A stretch of DNA of 64,000 nucleotides from Clostridia bacterium (GTDB taxonomy: Bacteria > Bacillota > Clostridia > Oscillospirales > CAG-272): NCBI GenBank assembly GCA_017452525.1, contig JAFTMG010000013.1:47292-111291 (forward strand), read 5' to 3'. Shown here in pieces: positions 25,685 through 33,422 of this stretch. The notes beneath the pieces are model-generated. The model did not search any database, was not told the origin of the DNA, and saw only the letters and a list, made by a program, of their open reading frames with translations. The position numbers and the translations under genes are program-made. Within the stretch, counting starts at the first letter, position 1. Every line of letters starts with the position of its first letter.

Positions 25685-26683
25685 TCAGCTCTGCGGCGGC
25701 TCGTTCTCGCCGTTTTTCTTCGCGCGGGTCTTCTTCTCACCCGAGACACGCTTTTGTCTGCGAATGAGCCCCCGCAGAAGCAGGGCGATCGCCGTGGCGA
25801 TCAAGCCAAGCACCATCAGCGTGGGAACGGCATACAGAAGTCCCACGGTGAAATCCTGGAAATTGTCCGCAAAATCCTTCCACGACTCGCGGAAGGCATC
25901 CAGCAGGCGTGTTCCCCACCCCGGCTGCTCTGTGGTGACCTTGGTGTATTCCACGACCTCCTCCACCGTCAGATAGACCGTGGAATAGGATACCAGACTG
26001 TCATACAGACGGATCTGCGTCTCATAGGACTCGATCTCCTCAATGACGTTATACAAGCGGTCGCGGATCAGCAGCATATTTTCCACCGTATCCGCCTTTT
26101 CCAGCATGGCATTCAGCGACTCCCGCTCGGTGCGCAGGACCTCCAGACGGGACTGCAGATCATAATACTCCGTGGTGATGTTCTGACTGGACGCGTGACT
26201 GTAGGTCACGTTGAGCAGCTGACGGCTGGCGGACAGAAAGCTCTCCAGCTTTTCTGCGGGAATACGGACGGTATAGTCGGCATTGCGGCGGTATACGCCC
26301 GAGTTGTAAAGACTCTGCCCGTTAGAGCTGGAGGATTCGACAAATCCGCCGTTTTCGGTGATCAGCCGATCCAGCTCGGTCATGGCACGGTCAAACTCCT
26401 TGGTCTCGGTGGTCATTTTCACCGTCTTGATGATCTTGGTGGCAAACTCGGCACTGCTTGCACTACTCAGGCTGTCCTCGGCTGCCGAGGTTCCCACGGA
26501 AACACCGCCCGCCGAGCTCGGCTTTTCCACGGACGACTCCATTCTGTCGGTATACGCACTGTCATACAGGGCATCATTGGTGGTCATGCCCTCCATATCC
26601 GCCTTGGCGGAACAGGAGGTCATGGCACCAAGCGTCAGCAAAAATGTCAGTGCCAGCGCGATGTATTGTTTTGTTTTCATCAT
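25685..26683 (-). CDS. DUF4349 lipoprotein
   Basis: The 332-residue protein has a lipobox (LTLGAMTSCS), a Ser-rich linker, then the DUF4349 body (TETKEFDRAMTELDRLITENGGFVESS, RIPAEKLESFLSA) with a predicted coiled coil at LQSRLEVLRTERESLNAMLEKADTVENML, and a C-terminal transmembrane helix followed by a basic tail RRQKRVSGEKKTRAKK. It is thus anchored at both ends. Two adjacent ATG codons (26683, 26680) follow AGGAGG; either may be used. It precedes the VWA lipoprotein by 40 nt. Family function is unknown. Confidence 0.87.
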   Translation of the reverse strand: MMKTKQYIALALTFLLTLGAMTSCSAKADMEGMTTNDALYDSAYTDRMESSVEKPSSAGGVSVGTSAAEDSLSSASSAEFATKIIKTVKMTTETKEFDRAMTELDRLITENGGFVESSSSNGQSLYNSGVYRRNADYTVRIPAEKLESFLSASRQLLNVTYSHASSQNITTEYYDLQSRLEVLRTERESLNAMLEKADTVENMLLIRDRLYNVIEEIESYETQIRLYDSLVSYSTVYLTVEEVVEYTKVTTEQPGWGTRLLDAFRESWKDFADNFQDFTVGLLYAVPTLMVLGLIATAIALLLRGLIRRQKRVSGEKKTRAKKNGENEPPQS

Positions 26684-26727
26684 TTTTTCCTCCGAATCGT
26701 TGGTTTGGATTGGGGTTCTCACCTATA

Positions 26728-26755
26728 TAGACGCAAAAAAAAGCCGCGCGTTACA
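26728..26755 (-). promoter_or_regulatory. ECF-type promoter of the DUF4349/VWA operon
   Basis: On the minus strand TGTAAC (26750-26755) and CGTCTA (26728-26733) are separated by 16 bp. AAC at -35 and CGTC at -10 are hallmarks of ECF sigma factors, and no sigma-A promoter is visible here. Confidence 0.65.
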
Positions 26756-26808
26756 CAAAAAATGAAAAAATCCCCGAAAATTTCATCAAAAAGCGGGATT
26801 TCGGATAC

Positions 26809-26838
26809 AAAAAACCCCATAGGTACACACCTATGGGG
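26809..26838 (-). terminator. terminator after mgsA
   Basis: CCCCATAGG and CCTATGGGG form a 9-bp stem with a 6-nt loop; the minus strand continues TTTTTT. Confidence 0.9.
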
Positions 26839-26849
26839 CTTGAACCGCA

Positions 26850-27281
26850 TCAGCGGTTATGCTTTTTACGGTTGTATTCCGATTTGGGGTTGACGATCTC
26901 GCGCCAATCCAAATCGCCGCGATCGAGCGCGCAGATCAACGCCTCGGCTGTGGCAATGTTGGTGGCAACGGGGACGTTATACATATCGCACATGCGAAGC
27001 AACTCCATATCGCCCTCATCGTAGACAGCGGACGGACGGGTATCACGGAAATAGAGCAAAATATCGATCTCGTCATACGCAATGCGGGACGCGATCTGCT
27101 GTTCACCGCCCTGCTCACCGGTCAAAAGACGCTCGATCTTCAGTCCCGTCGCTTCCGAGATATACTTTGCGGTAATGCTGGTCGCGCAAAGATTATGCTT
27201 ACTGAGAATTCCGCAGTAAGCTATGCAGAGTTGGGTCATGAGTTCCTTCTTCAGATCATGCGCGATAATGGCTATCTCCAT
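26850..27281 (-). CDS. mgsA: methylglyoxal synthase
   Basis: The 143-residue enzyme converts dihydroxyacetone phosphate to methylglyoxal and phosphate. MEIAIIAHDLKKE, GEQGGEQQIAS, IDILLYFRDT and MYNVPVATNIATAEALI match MgsA; the segment usually ATGTTG is here ATSITAK. ATG 27281 is chosen because it has AAAGG at 9 nt and begins as other MgsA proteins do; the upstream ATG at 27290 touches the Shine-Dalgarno. It is transcribed alone. Rhamnose breakdown, also encoded here, feeds dihydroxyacetone phosphate. Confidence 0.92.
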   Translation of the reverse strand: MEIAIIAHDLKKELMTQLCIAYCGILSKHNLCATSITAKYISEATGLKIERLLTGEQGGEQQIASRIAYDEIDILLYFRDTRPSAVYDEGDMELLRMCDMYNVPVATNIATAEALICALDRGDLDWREIVNPKSEYNRKKHNR

Positions 27282-27353
27282 TCCGATCATCCTTTCCCTC
27301 TTTATTCAAAGATCCGCGAGATTGTTCTTTCGCAAGAAACAACCATACAATTC

Positions 27354-27382
27354 ATTTTACCATTATTTCAAAGCTTTGTCAA
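27354..27382 (-). promoter_or_regulatory. mgsA promoter
   Basis: TTGACA (27377-27382) and TAAAAT (27354-27359) are 17 bp apart on the minus strand. Confidence 0.8.
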
Positions 27383-27435
27383 GAACCATTCCGAAATTCT
27401 TTCAAAAAAGAAGGTGAAATCATGCGGACTTGCGA

Positions 27436-28284
27436 TCAGAGAAAGCTGTCTCCGTCCGTTCTCTTCTCATACTGATAAGCGGTCAGACCCTTATCAAACA
27501 TCAGAAAATAACAGCAGACCGTATCGATCATCAGCACCAGAATGGACAGCAGAAGCACGAACAGCCACGTCCAATCGGAGCTGAAATCCATCACCGTCAG
27601 CAGATACAGATTTCTGAAAAAAGCGATACCGTGAAAAAAGGCGAGAATGACACGCGCCCAGGTATAGCCTGCGGCAAAACAGAAGATGAGCAGCACGTTC
27701 ACCCCCACCGTCAGCAGCATACCCGGAAGGCTGCCGCTTCGCGCCGCCGAAAGCATGGTTTGCAAAACGTACCAGACAACAAAACATCGGGTGAAGATCC
27801 GCCCGCGGCGCACCAGATGCTCTTCCTCATAAAAGAGCGTTTCATCCTCACAATAGCCGCCCTGCTCGCAAAACTCGGCAAAGGTCGGTCCCTTGAGCGG
27901 TGCCACGTTGGCGTGAGGCTCCTCACGGGTCAGCTCGTCGGCAAGATCTACGATATCGCGCAGTTTGATGGGATCGATGGCTTGCAGGCGTCGGCAAAGC
28001 TCCAGCCGATCGGCACTCTCACGCATCAGCCGCGCCGTATGCTCCCGTACCGTCTTCTCGATCAGGAAGGGCTCGGTCTGCATGGTGCGGATCTCATCGA
28101 GCGAAAAATCCGCCGCGCGCAGGGTGGCGATACAGCGAAGTGCCTTTTCATCCCGCTCGTCAAAGACCAGATATTCCCTGTCGTTTTGTGTATAGGTGCT
28201 GGGAGAGAGCAAGCCGCGCTCGCAATACAGACGTACCGCGCGCTCGGTAAGACCCGTCTTCTCACAGATCTCCTTCATTTTCAT
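27436..28284 (-). CDS. membrane-anchored MerR family regulator
   Basis: The 282-residue protein has an N-terminal MerR winged helix (MKMKEICEKTGLTERAVRLYCERGLLSP, then REYLVFDERD) and helical dimerisation region to about residue 115, but its C-terminal 150 residues contain three or four hydrophobic helices (CFVVWYVLQTML, LTVGVNVLLIFCFAAGYTW, TWLFVLLLSILVLMIDTVCCYFLM). A DNA-binding protein tethered to the membrane is implied. ATG 28284 follows GGAGG at 9 nt. Its own promoter has a 19-bp spacer with an imperfect inverted repeat, typical of MerR autoregulation. What it senses is unknown. Confidence 0.85.
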   Translation of the reverse strand: MKMKEICEKTGLTERAVRLYCERGLLSPSTYTQNDREYLVFDERDEKALRCIATLRAADFSLDEIRTMQTEPFLIEKTVREHTARLMRESADRLELCRRLQAIDPIKLRDIVDLADELTREEPHANVAPLKGPTFAEFCEQGGYCEDETLFYEEEHLVRRGRIFTRCFVVWYVLQTMLSAARSGSLPGMLLTVGVNVLLIFCFAAGYTWARVILAFFHGIAFFRNLYLLTVMDFSSDWTWLFVLLLSILVLMIDTVCCYFLMFDKGLTAYQYEKRTDGDSFL

Positions 28285-28320
28285 AGGCAATTTCCTCCAA
28301 AGATCTTGTTTTGTGCTTGC

Positions 28321-28351
28321 ATTGTACACTCTAACCCAAGGTAAGAGTCAA
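28321..28351 (-). promoter_or_regulatory. MerR-type promoter with a 19-bp spacer
   Basis: TTGACT (28346-28351) and TACAAT (28321-28326) are 19 bp apart on the minus strand. Between them CTCTTACC and GGTTAGAG form an inverted repeat with one mismatch. Confidence 0.75.
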
Positions 28352-28420
28352 TAGCTTGCGGAAATTGTTTACAAAATGTTCAAATTGTGCGTGCGGAGTT
28401 CTCTTCGTCCGCGCGTAAGA

Positions 28421-28981
28421 TCACCGAATGCTTTCGTCCGGGTAATGCGCGCGAATGCCGCCGATAAACTTGGGACGGGTGCGGGCGCACAGAATATTTG
28501 CCTCGCCGATGCGCTTCAGAGAAAGGCGAACGGGAACGGCAACGTCCCGCAGGTGCATACCGATCAGTGTGCCGCCGATATCCAGTCCCGCATGGGCACG
28601 GACATGCTCCACGGCAACGGGATCCTGCATATGATCGTAAACGGTGGTGGCAAAGGAACCGCCCGCATGGGGATGGGGGCGGACGCAAGCGATCTCATAG
28701 CCGTATTTCTCGGCGAAAGAACGCTCGATGATCAACGCGCGGTTGAGATGCTCACAGCATTGCGCCACAAGTCCGATTCCACGCTCGGCAAGAAGGGGGG
28801 CAACCGCATCGTAGACCGCAACGGCGGCATCCATGCTGGAGCCCTTGCCGATGCGCGCACCCACCATCTCCGAGGAGGAGCAGCCGATGACGAACAGATC
28901 TCCCGCCTTCAGATTTGCCACTTCCAACAGCTCGCGCACAGCCTGCGCCGCCTGCTCTCTGATTTCATTCATTTGTTCCAT
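28421..28981 (-). CDS. UPF0340 (TIGR01440/YwlG-like) family protein
   Basis: The 186-residue protein contains FVIGCSSSEMVGARIGKGSS, LVAQCCEHLNRAL and VRPHPHAGGSFA, the conserved blocks of the UPF0340 family common in Gram-positive bacteria. Biochemical function is not established. ATG 28981 is the likely start, with AAAGGA 12 nt upstream; an ATG overlapping the Shine-Dalgarno in the same frame is less likely. The 5' region is leader repeat copy B. It follows gatCAB in the same direction, with 115 nt between. Confidence 0.87.
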   Translation of the reverse strand: MEQMNEIREQAAQAVRELLEVANLKAGDLFVIGCSSSEMVGARIGKGSSMDAAVAVYDAVAPLLAERGIGLVAQCCEHLNRALIIERSFAEKYGYEIACVRPHPHAGGSFATTVYDHMQDPVAVEHVRAHAGLDIGGTLIGMHLRDVAVPVRLSLKRIGEANILCARTRPKFIGGIRAHYPDESIR

Positions 28982-29055
28982 TTTTATAACCATTCCTTTC
29001 TACCGGCTTGCGTTGGTGACGGCTTCGGCTTTCCGAACGTGTTGCCAACGCGGTT
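28982..29055 (-). repeat. structured leader repeat, copy B
   Basis: On the minus strand CGTTGG and CCAACG form an outer stem around TTCGG-AAAG-CCGAA, then AGAAAGGAATGGTTATA leads to the ATG. The last 60 nt align with copy A at 80 percent identity without gaps, and the inner hairpin is kept although its bases differ. No promoter is evident upstream, so it may be reached by read-through from gatB. Confidence 0.65.
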
Positions 29056-29096
29056 TGAATCATTTATATTTCAAAAATATTTCAGGTTCTTCTTGA

Positions 29097-30560
29097 TCAT
29101 TTGTCTTCCAATAAACGGCGCAATGCCTCGCCAACGGCTGTTTTGACGGCGGCGGGGTCTGCCCGTCCTCCCATGGCTTTCATGGTCTGCCCGATCAAAA
29201 ATCCCTCTGCGCGCTTTTTACCCGCGCGGTAGTCCGCTATCGCCGCGGGATTCCGGGCAAAGACATCCTCCACGGCTTGCGCAACGGCACCGCCGTCTGA
29301 GATCTGCGCAAGTCCTCTCTCAGCGATCAGCGCGTCAATATCCGCGCCCATTCCCTGCTCACTCAGAAGCAGTTCCTCCAAAAGGGTGATCGCCGCCGCA
29401 CGGTTGATCCGTTTTTCCGCCACACGTTCGATCAGCGCCGCAAATGCGGCGGGGCTGAGGCGGATCGACGCCTCACTCGCGCCCACGTCGTTCAGCCGCT
29501 TACGGACGGGACCCAGCATCCAATTGGCACAGCTCTTGGCATCCGCCCCAGTTCTCACCGTTGCCTCAAACAGATCGGCAAAGGAGCGGGCGGCGCAAAG
29601 GACGCCGGCATCGTAGGCGGAAATGCCGTATTCTCTCCCGAAACGTTCCACGCGCTCATGGGCGAATTCGGGCAAGGACGCACGCAGCTCCTCTACCGTT
29701 TCGGCGGAAATACGGAGCGGCGGAAGATCCGGCTCGGGAAAATAGCGGTAATCCTGCGCATTCTCCTTGCTTCGCATGCCGAGGCTCACCCCGGCAACGT
29801 CATCCCAACGTCGGGTCTCCTGCTCGACCACGCCTCCCTGCTCGATCACACGGATCTGCCGCGCCGACTCGTAGGCGATGGCTCGCTCGATGGCTTTGAA
29901 GGAATTCAGATTTTTCAGCTCCGTCCGCGTGCCCAAACAGTCCTCCCCCATCGGACGCACCGAGATATTGACGTCGGCACGAAGTGATCCCTCCTGCATC
30001 TTACAATCGGAAATGTCCGCATAGCGGAACATATCGCAAAGCCGCATCAGATAGGCGGACACCTCCTCGGCGGTACGGAAGTCCGGCTCGGAGACGATCT
30101 CGATCAGCGGCACGCCGCAGCGGTTAAAATCGGCGTAGGTCTCAGGGCGATCCGCCGCGTGGATCAGCTTGCCCGCATCCTCCTCCATATGGATCTCATG
30201 GATGCGGACCGTTTTCTTTCCTGCCTCTCCCAAATCGATCACAAGCGCGCCATCCCGCCCCAAAGGGGAATAGAGCTGAGAGATCTGATACGCCTTGGGC
30301 AGATCGGGATAAAAGTAATTTTTACGGTCAAATCGGGTATTTTCCGTGATCCGACATCCCAGCACCAGCGCGGCGCGGATGGCAAGACGGACCGCCTCGC
30401 CGTTGATCACGGGAAGGCTCCCGGGCAGCCCCATGCAGACGGGACAGCAATGGGTGTTCGGCGCGCCCCCAAAAGCGGCACTGCAGCCGCAGAACATCTT
30501 GGTCTTGGTGGCAAGCTCCACGTGTACCTCAAGACCGATGACAGTCTCCCACGTCATCAT
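29097..30560 (-). CDS. gatB: Asp-tRNA(Asn)/Glu-tRNA(Gln) amidotransferase subunit B
   Basis: The 487-residue subunit activates and transamidates mischarged tRNA. WETVIGLEVHVELATKTKMFCGC opens the protein, HCCPVCMGLPGSLPVIN provides zinc Cys residues, and the C-terminal YqeY-like tRNA-binding domain ends LIGQTMKAMGGRADPAAV. The ATG at 30560 follows AAGGAGG and overlaps the gatA stop by four bases. Confidence 0.97.
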   Translation of the reverse strand: MMTWETVIGLEVHVELATKTKMFCGCSAAFGGAPNTHCCPVCMGLPGSLPVINGEAVRLAIRAALVLGCRITENTRFDRKNYFYPDLPKAYQISQLYSPLGRDGALVIDLGEAGKKTVRIHEIHMEEDAGKLIHAADRPETYADFNRCGVPLIEIVSEPDFRTAEEVSAYLMRLCDMFRYADISDCKMQEGSLRADVNISVRPMGEDCLGTRTELKNLNSFKAIERAIAYESARQIRVIEQGGVVEQETRRWDDVAGVSLGMRSKENAQDYRYFPEPDLPPLRISAETVEELRASLPEFAHERVERFGREYGISAYDAGVLCAARSFADLFEATVRTGADAKSCANWMLGPVRKRLNDVGASEASIRLSPAAFAALIERVAEKRINRAAAITLLEELLLSEQGMGADIDALIAERGLAQISDGGAVAQAVEDVFARNPAAIADYRAGKKRAEGFLIGQTMKAMGGRADPAAVKTAVGEALRRLLEDK

Positions 30561-32026
30561 GCGCGCACCTCCTTCGGATAGGCGGTGTGATGATCGGTTC
30601 TTTGCTGATAGGCATAGCCCACCGCAAGAATGCGGGCATCGCTATGCGCGGCACCGATCAACTGCGCGCCGACAGGCATACCGTCCGAGCCAAAGCCGCA
30701 AGGCAACGTCAGGGCGGGCAGTCCCGCCAGATTGGCGGGAACAGTATATCGGTCCGAGCTGTACATGCCAAGGGTATCCCCAAGGCTCACGCCCAGCGCG
30801 GGGGCGGTGGTGGGGGCGGTCGGCATCAGAAGCATATCAAGCTCCCCCCACAGTGCAGCGAAACACGCCGTGATCTCCGCCTTGGCACGGAGCGCGCGGC
30901 GGTAGTAGGCATCGTAATATCCTGCGGACAGAACGAAGTTGCCCAGCATGATGCGGCGCTTGACCTCGTCGCCAAAGCCCTCGCTCCGACTGCGGGCATA
31001 AAGCTCACAGAGAGGCAGATCCCCTGCCGCGCGGTATCCGTACTTGATGCCGTCATAGCGGGAAAGATTGGACGCCGCCTCGGCGGTGGCAATCACGTAA
31101 TAAGCAGCAACAGCGTGCTTCATCAACGGAAAGTTGCATTCTTTCACGATCGCGCCCATTTTTTCCAGCTCTCGTGCCATATTCAATATACAAGAAGACA
31201 CATCGGGAGAAATGTCCCCTGCCAGCGCCTCCCGCGGGATCCCGATACGAACGCCACGGATATCCTCGCCGAGCGCCGACAGATAAGGAGTATTCTCCGA
31301 CACGACCGAGGTACTGTCCCGCGCGTCTCTTCCTCGGATGGCATCCATCAGCGCGGCGCAGTCCGCCACGTCCCGCGCGATAGGTCCGATCTGTTCCAAG
31401 GAGGAGGCATAGGCGACCAGACCGTAGCGGGATACGGTACCGTAGGTGGGCTTGAAGCCGGTCACCCCGCAATGGGACGCCGGTTGACGAATGCTCCCGC
31501 CCGTATCTGAGCCGAGAGCGCACAAAGCGGACCCTGCCGCCACTGCGGCAGCCGCACCGCCGGAGGAGCCTCCGGGTACGTGTTGGGTATTCCACGGGTT
31601 GCACGTACTGCCGAAGCAAGACGTTTCGGTGGTGGAGCCCATGGCAAACTCATCCATATTCAACTTTCCGTGGATGATCAGATCATTTTCACACAGTTTA
31701 TCGATAACGGTGGCACGATACGGCGGCAGAAACCCTGCAAGCATGCGAGAGGCGCAGGTGGTTTTCAGATGATCGGTGCAAATATTGTCCTTGACAGCGA
31801 TGGGGACGCCGGCAAGCGGAGAGGCAACACCCCCGCGATCCATGCGCGTCTGCACAGCGGCGGCATCCTTCGCGGCACGCGCGGGATCCAGCGCCAGATA
31901 GGCGTGCAGCTTCCCTTCCGTCCTCTCGATTCCCCTCTGCAGCTCACACAGTGCCTCGTAGACGGAAAGCTCTCTTTCGCGGATGGCGCGGGAGAGGGCA
32001 AGTGCGGTCATATATTTTACAGACAT
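30557..32026 (-). CDS. gatA: Asp-tRNA(Asn)/Glu-tRNA(Gln) amidotransferase subunit A (amidase)
   Basis: The 489-residue amidase frees ammonia from glutamine for GatB. The Ser-Ser-Lys triad is visible: Lys in PIAVKDNICT, Ser in GGSSGGAAAAVA and the nucleophile Ser in SDTGGSIRQPA. ATG 32026 is chosen for its GAGGGGG ribosome-binding site; an upstream frame start at 32041 lies inside gatC's end region. Middle gene of gatC-gatA-gatB. Confidence 0.97.
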   Translation of the reverse strand: MSVKYMTALALSRAIRERELSVYEALCELQRGIERTEGKLHAYLALDPARAAKDAAAVQTRMDRGGVASPLAGVPIAVKDNICTDHLKTTCASRMLAGFLPPYRATVIDKLCENDLIIHGKLNMDEFAMGSTTETSCFGSTCNPWNTQHVPGGSSGGAAAAVAAGSALCALGSDTGGSIRQPASHCGVTGFKPTYGTVSRYGLVAYASSLEQIGPIARDVADCAALMDAIRGRDARDSTSVVSENTPYLSALGEDIRGVRIGIPREALAGDISPDVSSCILNMARELEKMGAIVKECNFPLMKHAVAAYYVIATAEAASNLSRYDGIKYGYRAAGDLPLCELYARSRSEGFGDEVKRRIMLGNFVLSAGYYDAYYRRALRAKAEITACFAALWGELDMLLMPTAPTTAPALGVSLGDTLGMYSSDRYTVPANLAGLPALTLPCGFGSDGMPVGAQLIGAAHSDARILAVGYAYQQRTDHHTAYPKEVRA

Positions 32027-32037
32027 CCTATTCCCCC

Positions 32038-32325
32038 TCACTCCACCGTTTTGGGAACGATGATGCTCTCTTCATTCCGTACCGCCGCGTTGACGAGCAA
32101 CGCCCCTCGATCATAGGAGGGACAAACGGTATCGTCGCGCACCACATGGATCGGGGCGCTCTCTCCGACGGGAGCTTCCGCGCCCTCGGTCTCAAGCTGC
32201 TCCAAGGTCCGCATATATTCCAGAATCGACGAAAGCTCTCCCCGCATTTCGTCAAGCGCCCCTTCACTCCATATCAAGCGAGAAAGCTGCGCCACGCGGG
32301 CAACCTCTTCCTTAGTGATCTCCAT
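32038..32325 (-). CDS. gatC: Asp-tRNA(Asn)/Glu-tRNA(Gln) amidotransferase subunit C
   Basis: The 95-residue GatC wraps around GatA and joins it to GatB. MEITKEEVARVAQLSRLIWSEGALDEM and the late VRDDTV(C)PS-type segment match the family. ATG 32325 follows GGGAGG; the longer frame upstream crosses the promoter. First gene of the operon, 11 nt before gatA. Confidence 0.95.
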   Translation of the reverse strand: MEITKEEVARVAQLSRLIWSEGALDEMRGELSSILEYMRTLEQLETEGAEAPVGESAPIHVVRDDTVCPSYDRGALLVNAAVRNEESIIVPKTVE

Positions 32326-32356
32326 TCCGTTCCCTCCCATCGGCAAAATCATATTT

Positions 32357-32385
32357 ATTATAGCACCGTTTTCCGCGCAGGTCAA
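32357..32385 (-). promoter_or_regulatory. gatCAB promoter
   Basis: TTGACC (32380-32385) and TATAAT (32357-32362) are 17 bp apart on the minus strand. Confidence 0.8.
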
Positions 32386-32430
32386 GAGAAAATCCCCCAC
32401 TCTCATTTTTCGTCAAAATTCCTCCTTTAT

Positions 32431-32489
32431 CACGGACATTTTTCCTCACGCGGCATAGAATGTTACAGAAGAACGTTGCACGCAACGTT
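32431..32489 (+). promoter_or_regulatory. possible sporulation-type promoter and inverted repeat before the Cys-rich gene
   Basis: No sigma-A promoter is evident. GGACA followed by CATAGAAT (CATA at about 32454) resembles the sigma-K/sigma-E -10 pattern CATANNNT. Downstream, AACGTTGC and GCAACGTT form an inverted repeat (32472-32489) just before the Shine-Dalgarno. The promoter call is weak. Confidence 0.3.
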
Positions 32490-32515
32490 TCAATTCCACA
32501 AGGAGGTTTCCTGGT

Positions 32516-33376
32516 ATGGCAGAAAACAAATATTCCTGCGCCACCTCTGCAGGCAGAGACACAGTCTGTATCGAGGCGAACCGTATCCTCGATTCCTGTC
32601 GCGATCGGGACTGCTTCGAGCACGTCCGCGTGCTTTTGACCGACTGCGGCAACGATATCGTTGAGCATACTTCCAACATCCGTGTCAAAAGCGCCTGCAT
32701 CACCTGGACGCAGATCGACATCAATCCGATTCCCTTCAACCGCGGCTTCTACACCGTCGACATCAAATTCTATATCAAGCTGACCTTTGAGGCGTGTATC
32801 AGCCCCGGTCGGATCCAGGAATTTGAGGGGATCGCAGTGCTGGAAAAGAAGGTGGTGCTCTTTGGCGGTGAGAGCAACGTCAGCATCTTCAAAAGCTCGC
32901 CCGACAACGATTTTTGCAGCATGCCTCAATTCTGCTGCAGTATGCCCAACACGCCCGTTGCCATTGTGGAGGTGGTGGATCCCATCGTACTTAGTACCAA
33001 GGTCCTGGAATCTCCCGGCGAGTGCTGCTGTTGCTGCTGTTGCTGTGACGTGCCCGAGCACATCTGCGGCAGTATCGACGGCGCTCTCTGCGACCCCGGT
33101 GAAAACGGGCGGTATCTTGCCGTATCCATCGGTATTTTCTCCATCATTCGCATCGTTCGACCCGCCCAATATCTCATCAATGCCACCGAGTACGCGGTGC
33201 CCGACAAGGAGTGCGTAGCGGCAGAGGAAAGCAACCCCTGTCAGCTCTTCCGCCACATGGCATTCCCCACCGCCGAGTTCAATCCCTCTCCTTACCCCAT
33301 TGCGGGCGGAAACGGATGCTGCGGCAGTGAGCATCCGACCTCGGGTGACAAGCGCGGCTGTGGCTGCGGCAACTGA
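32516..33376 (+). CDS. Cys-rich protein with an eight-Cys run
   Basis: The 286-residue protein contains about 27 Cys, including eight in a row (GECCCCCCCCDVPEH, near residue 172) and a tail CGCGN. Hydrophobic strands such as FNRGFYTVDIKFYIKLTFEACI and VSIGIFSIIRIVRPAQYLINATEY suggest a duplicated beta fold. It has no signal peptide or membrane segment. The ATG at 32516 follows AAGGAGG. I believe similar proteins occur in other Clostridia as uncharacterised proteins, but I cannot name a family. Roles in metal binding or disulfide-linked coats are possible. Confidence 0.7.
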   Translation: MAENKYSCATSAGRDTVCIEANRILDSCRDRDCFEHVRVLLTDCGNDIVEHTSNIRVKSACITWTQIDINPIPFNRGFYTVDIKFYIKLTFEACISPGRIQEFEGIAVLEKKVVLFGGESNVSIFKSSPDNDFCSMPQFCCSMPNTPVAIVEVVDPIVLSTKVLESPGECCCCCCCCDVPEHICGSIDGALCDPGENGRYLAVSIGIFSIIRIVRPAQYLINATEYAVPDKECVAAEESNPCQLFRHMAFPTAEFNPSPYPIAGGNGCCGSEHPTSGDKRGCGCGN

Positions 33377-33422
33377 ACAAACGGCCAGGGACTGCGTGAG
33401 CAGTCCCTGACCGTTTTGTTCA
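33374..33422. terminator. shared terminator between convergent genes
   Basis: A stem of about 20 bp (arms around CCAGGGACTGC and GCAGTCCCTG, loop GTGA) spans both stop codons: it includes the stop of the Cys-rich gene and that of the helicase gene. Confidence 0.9.
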
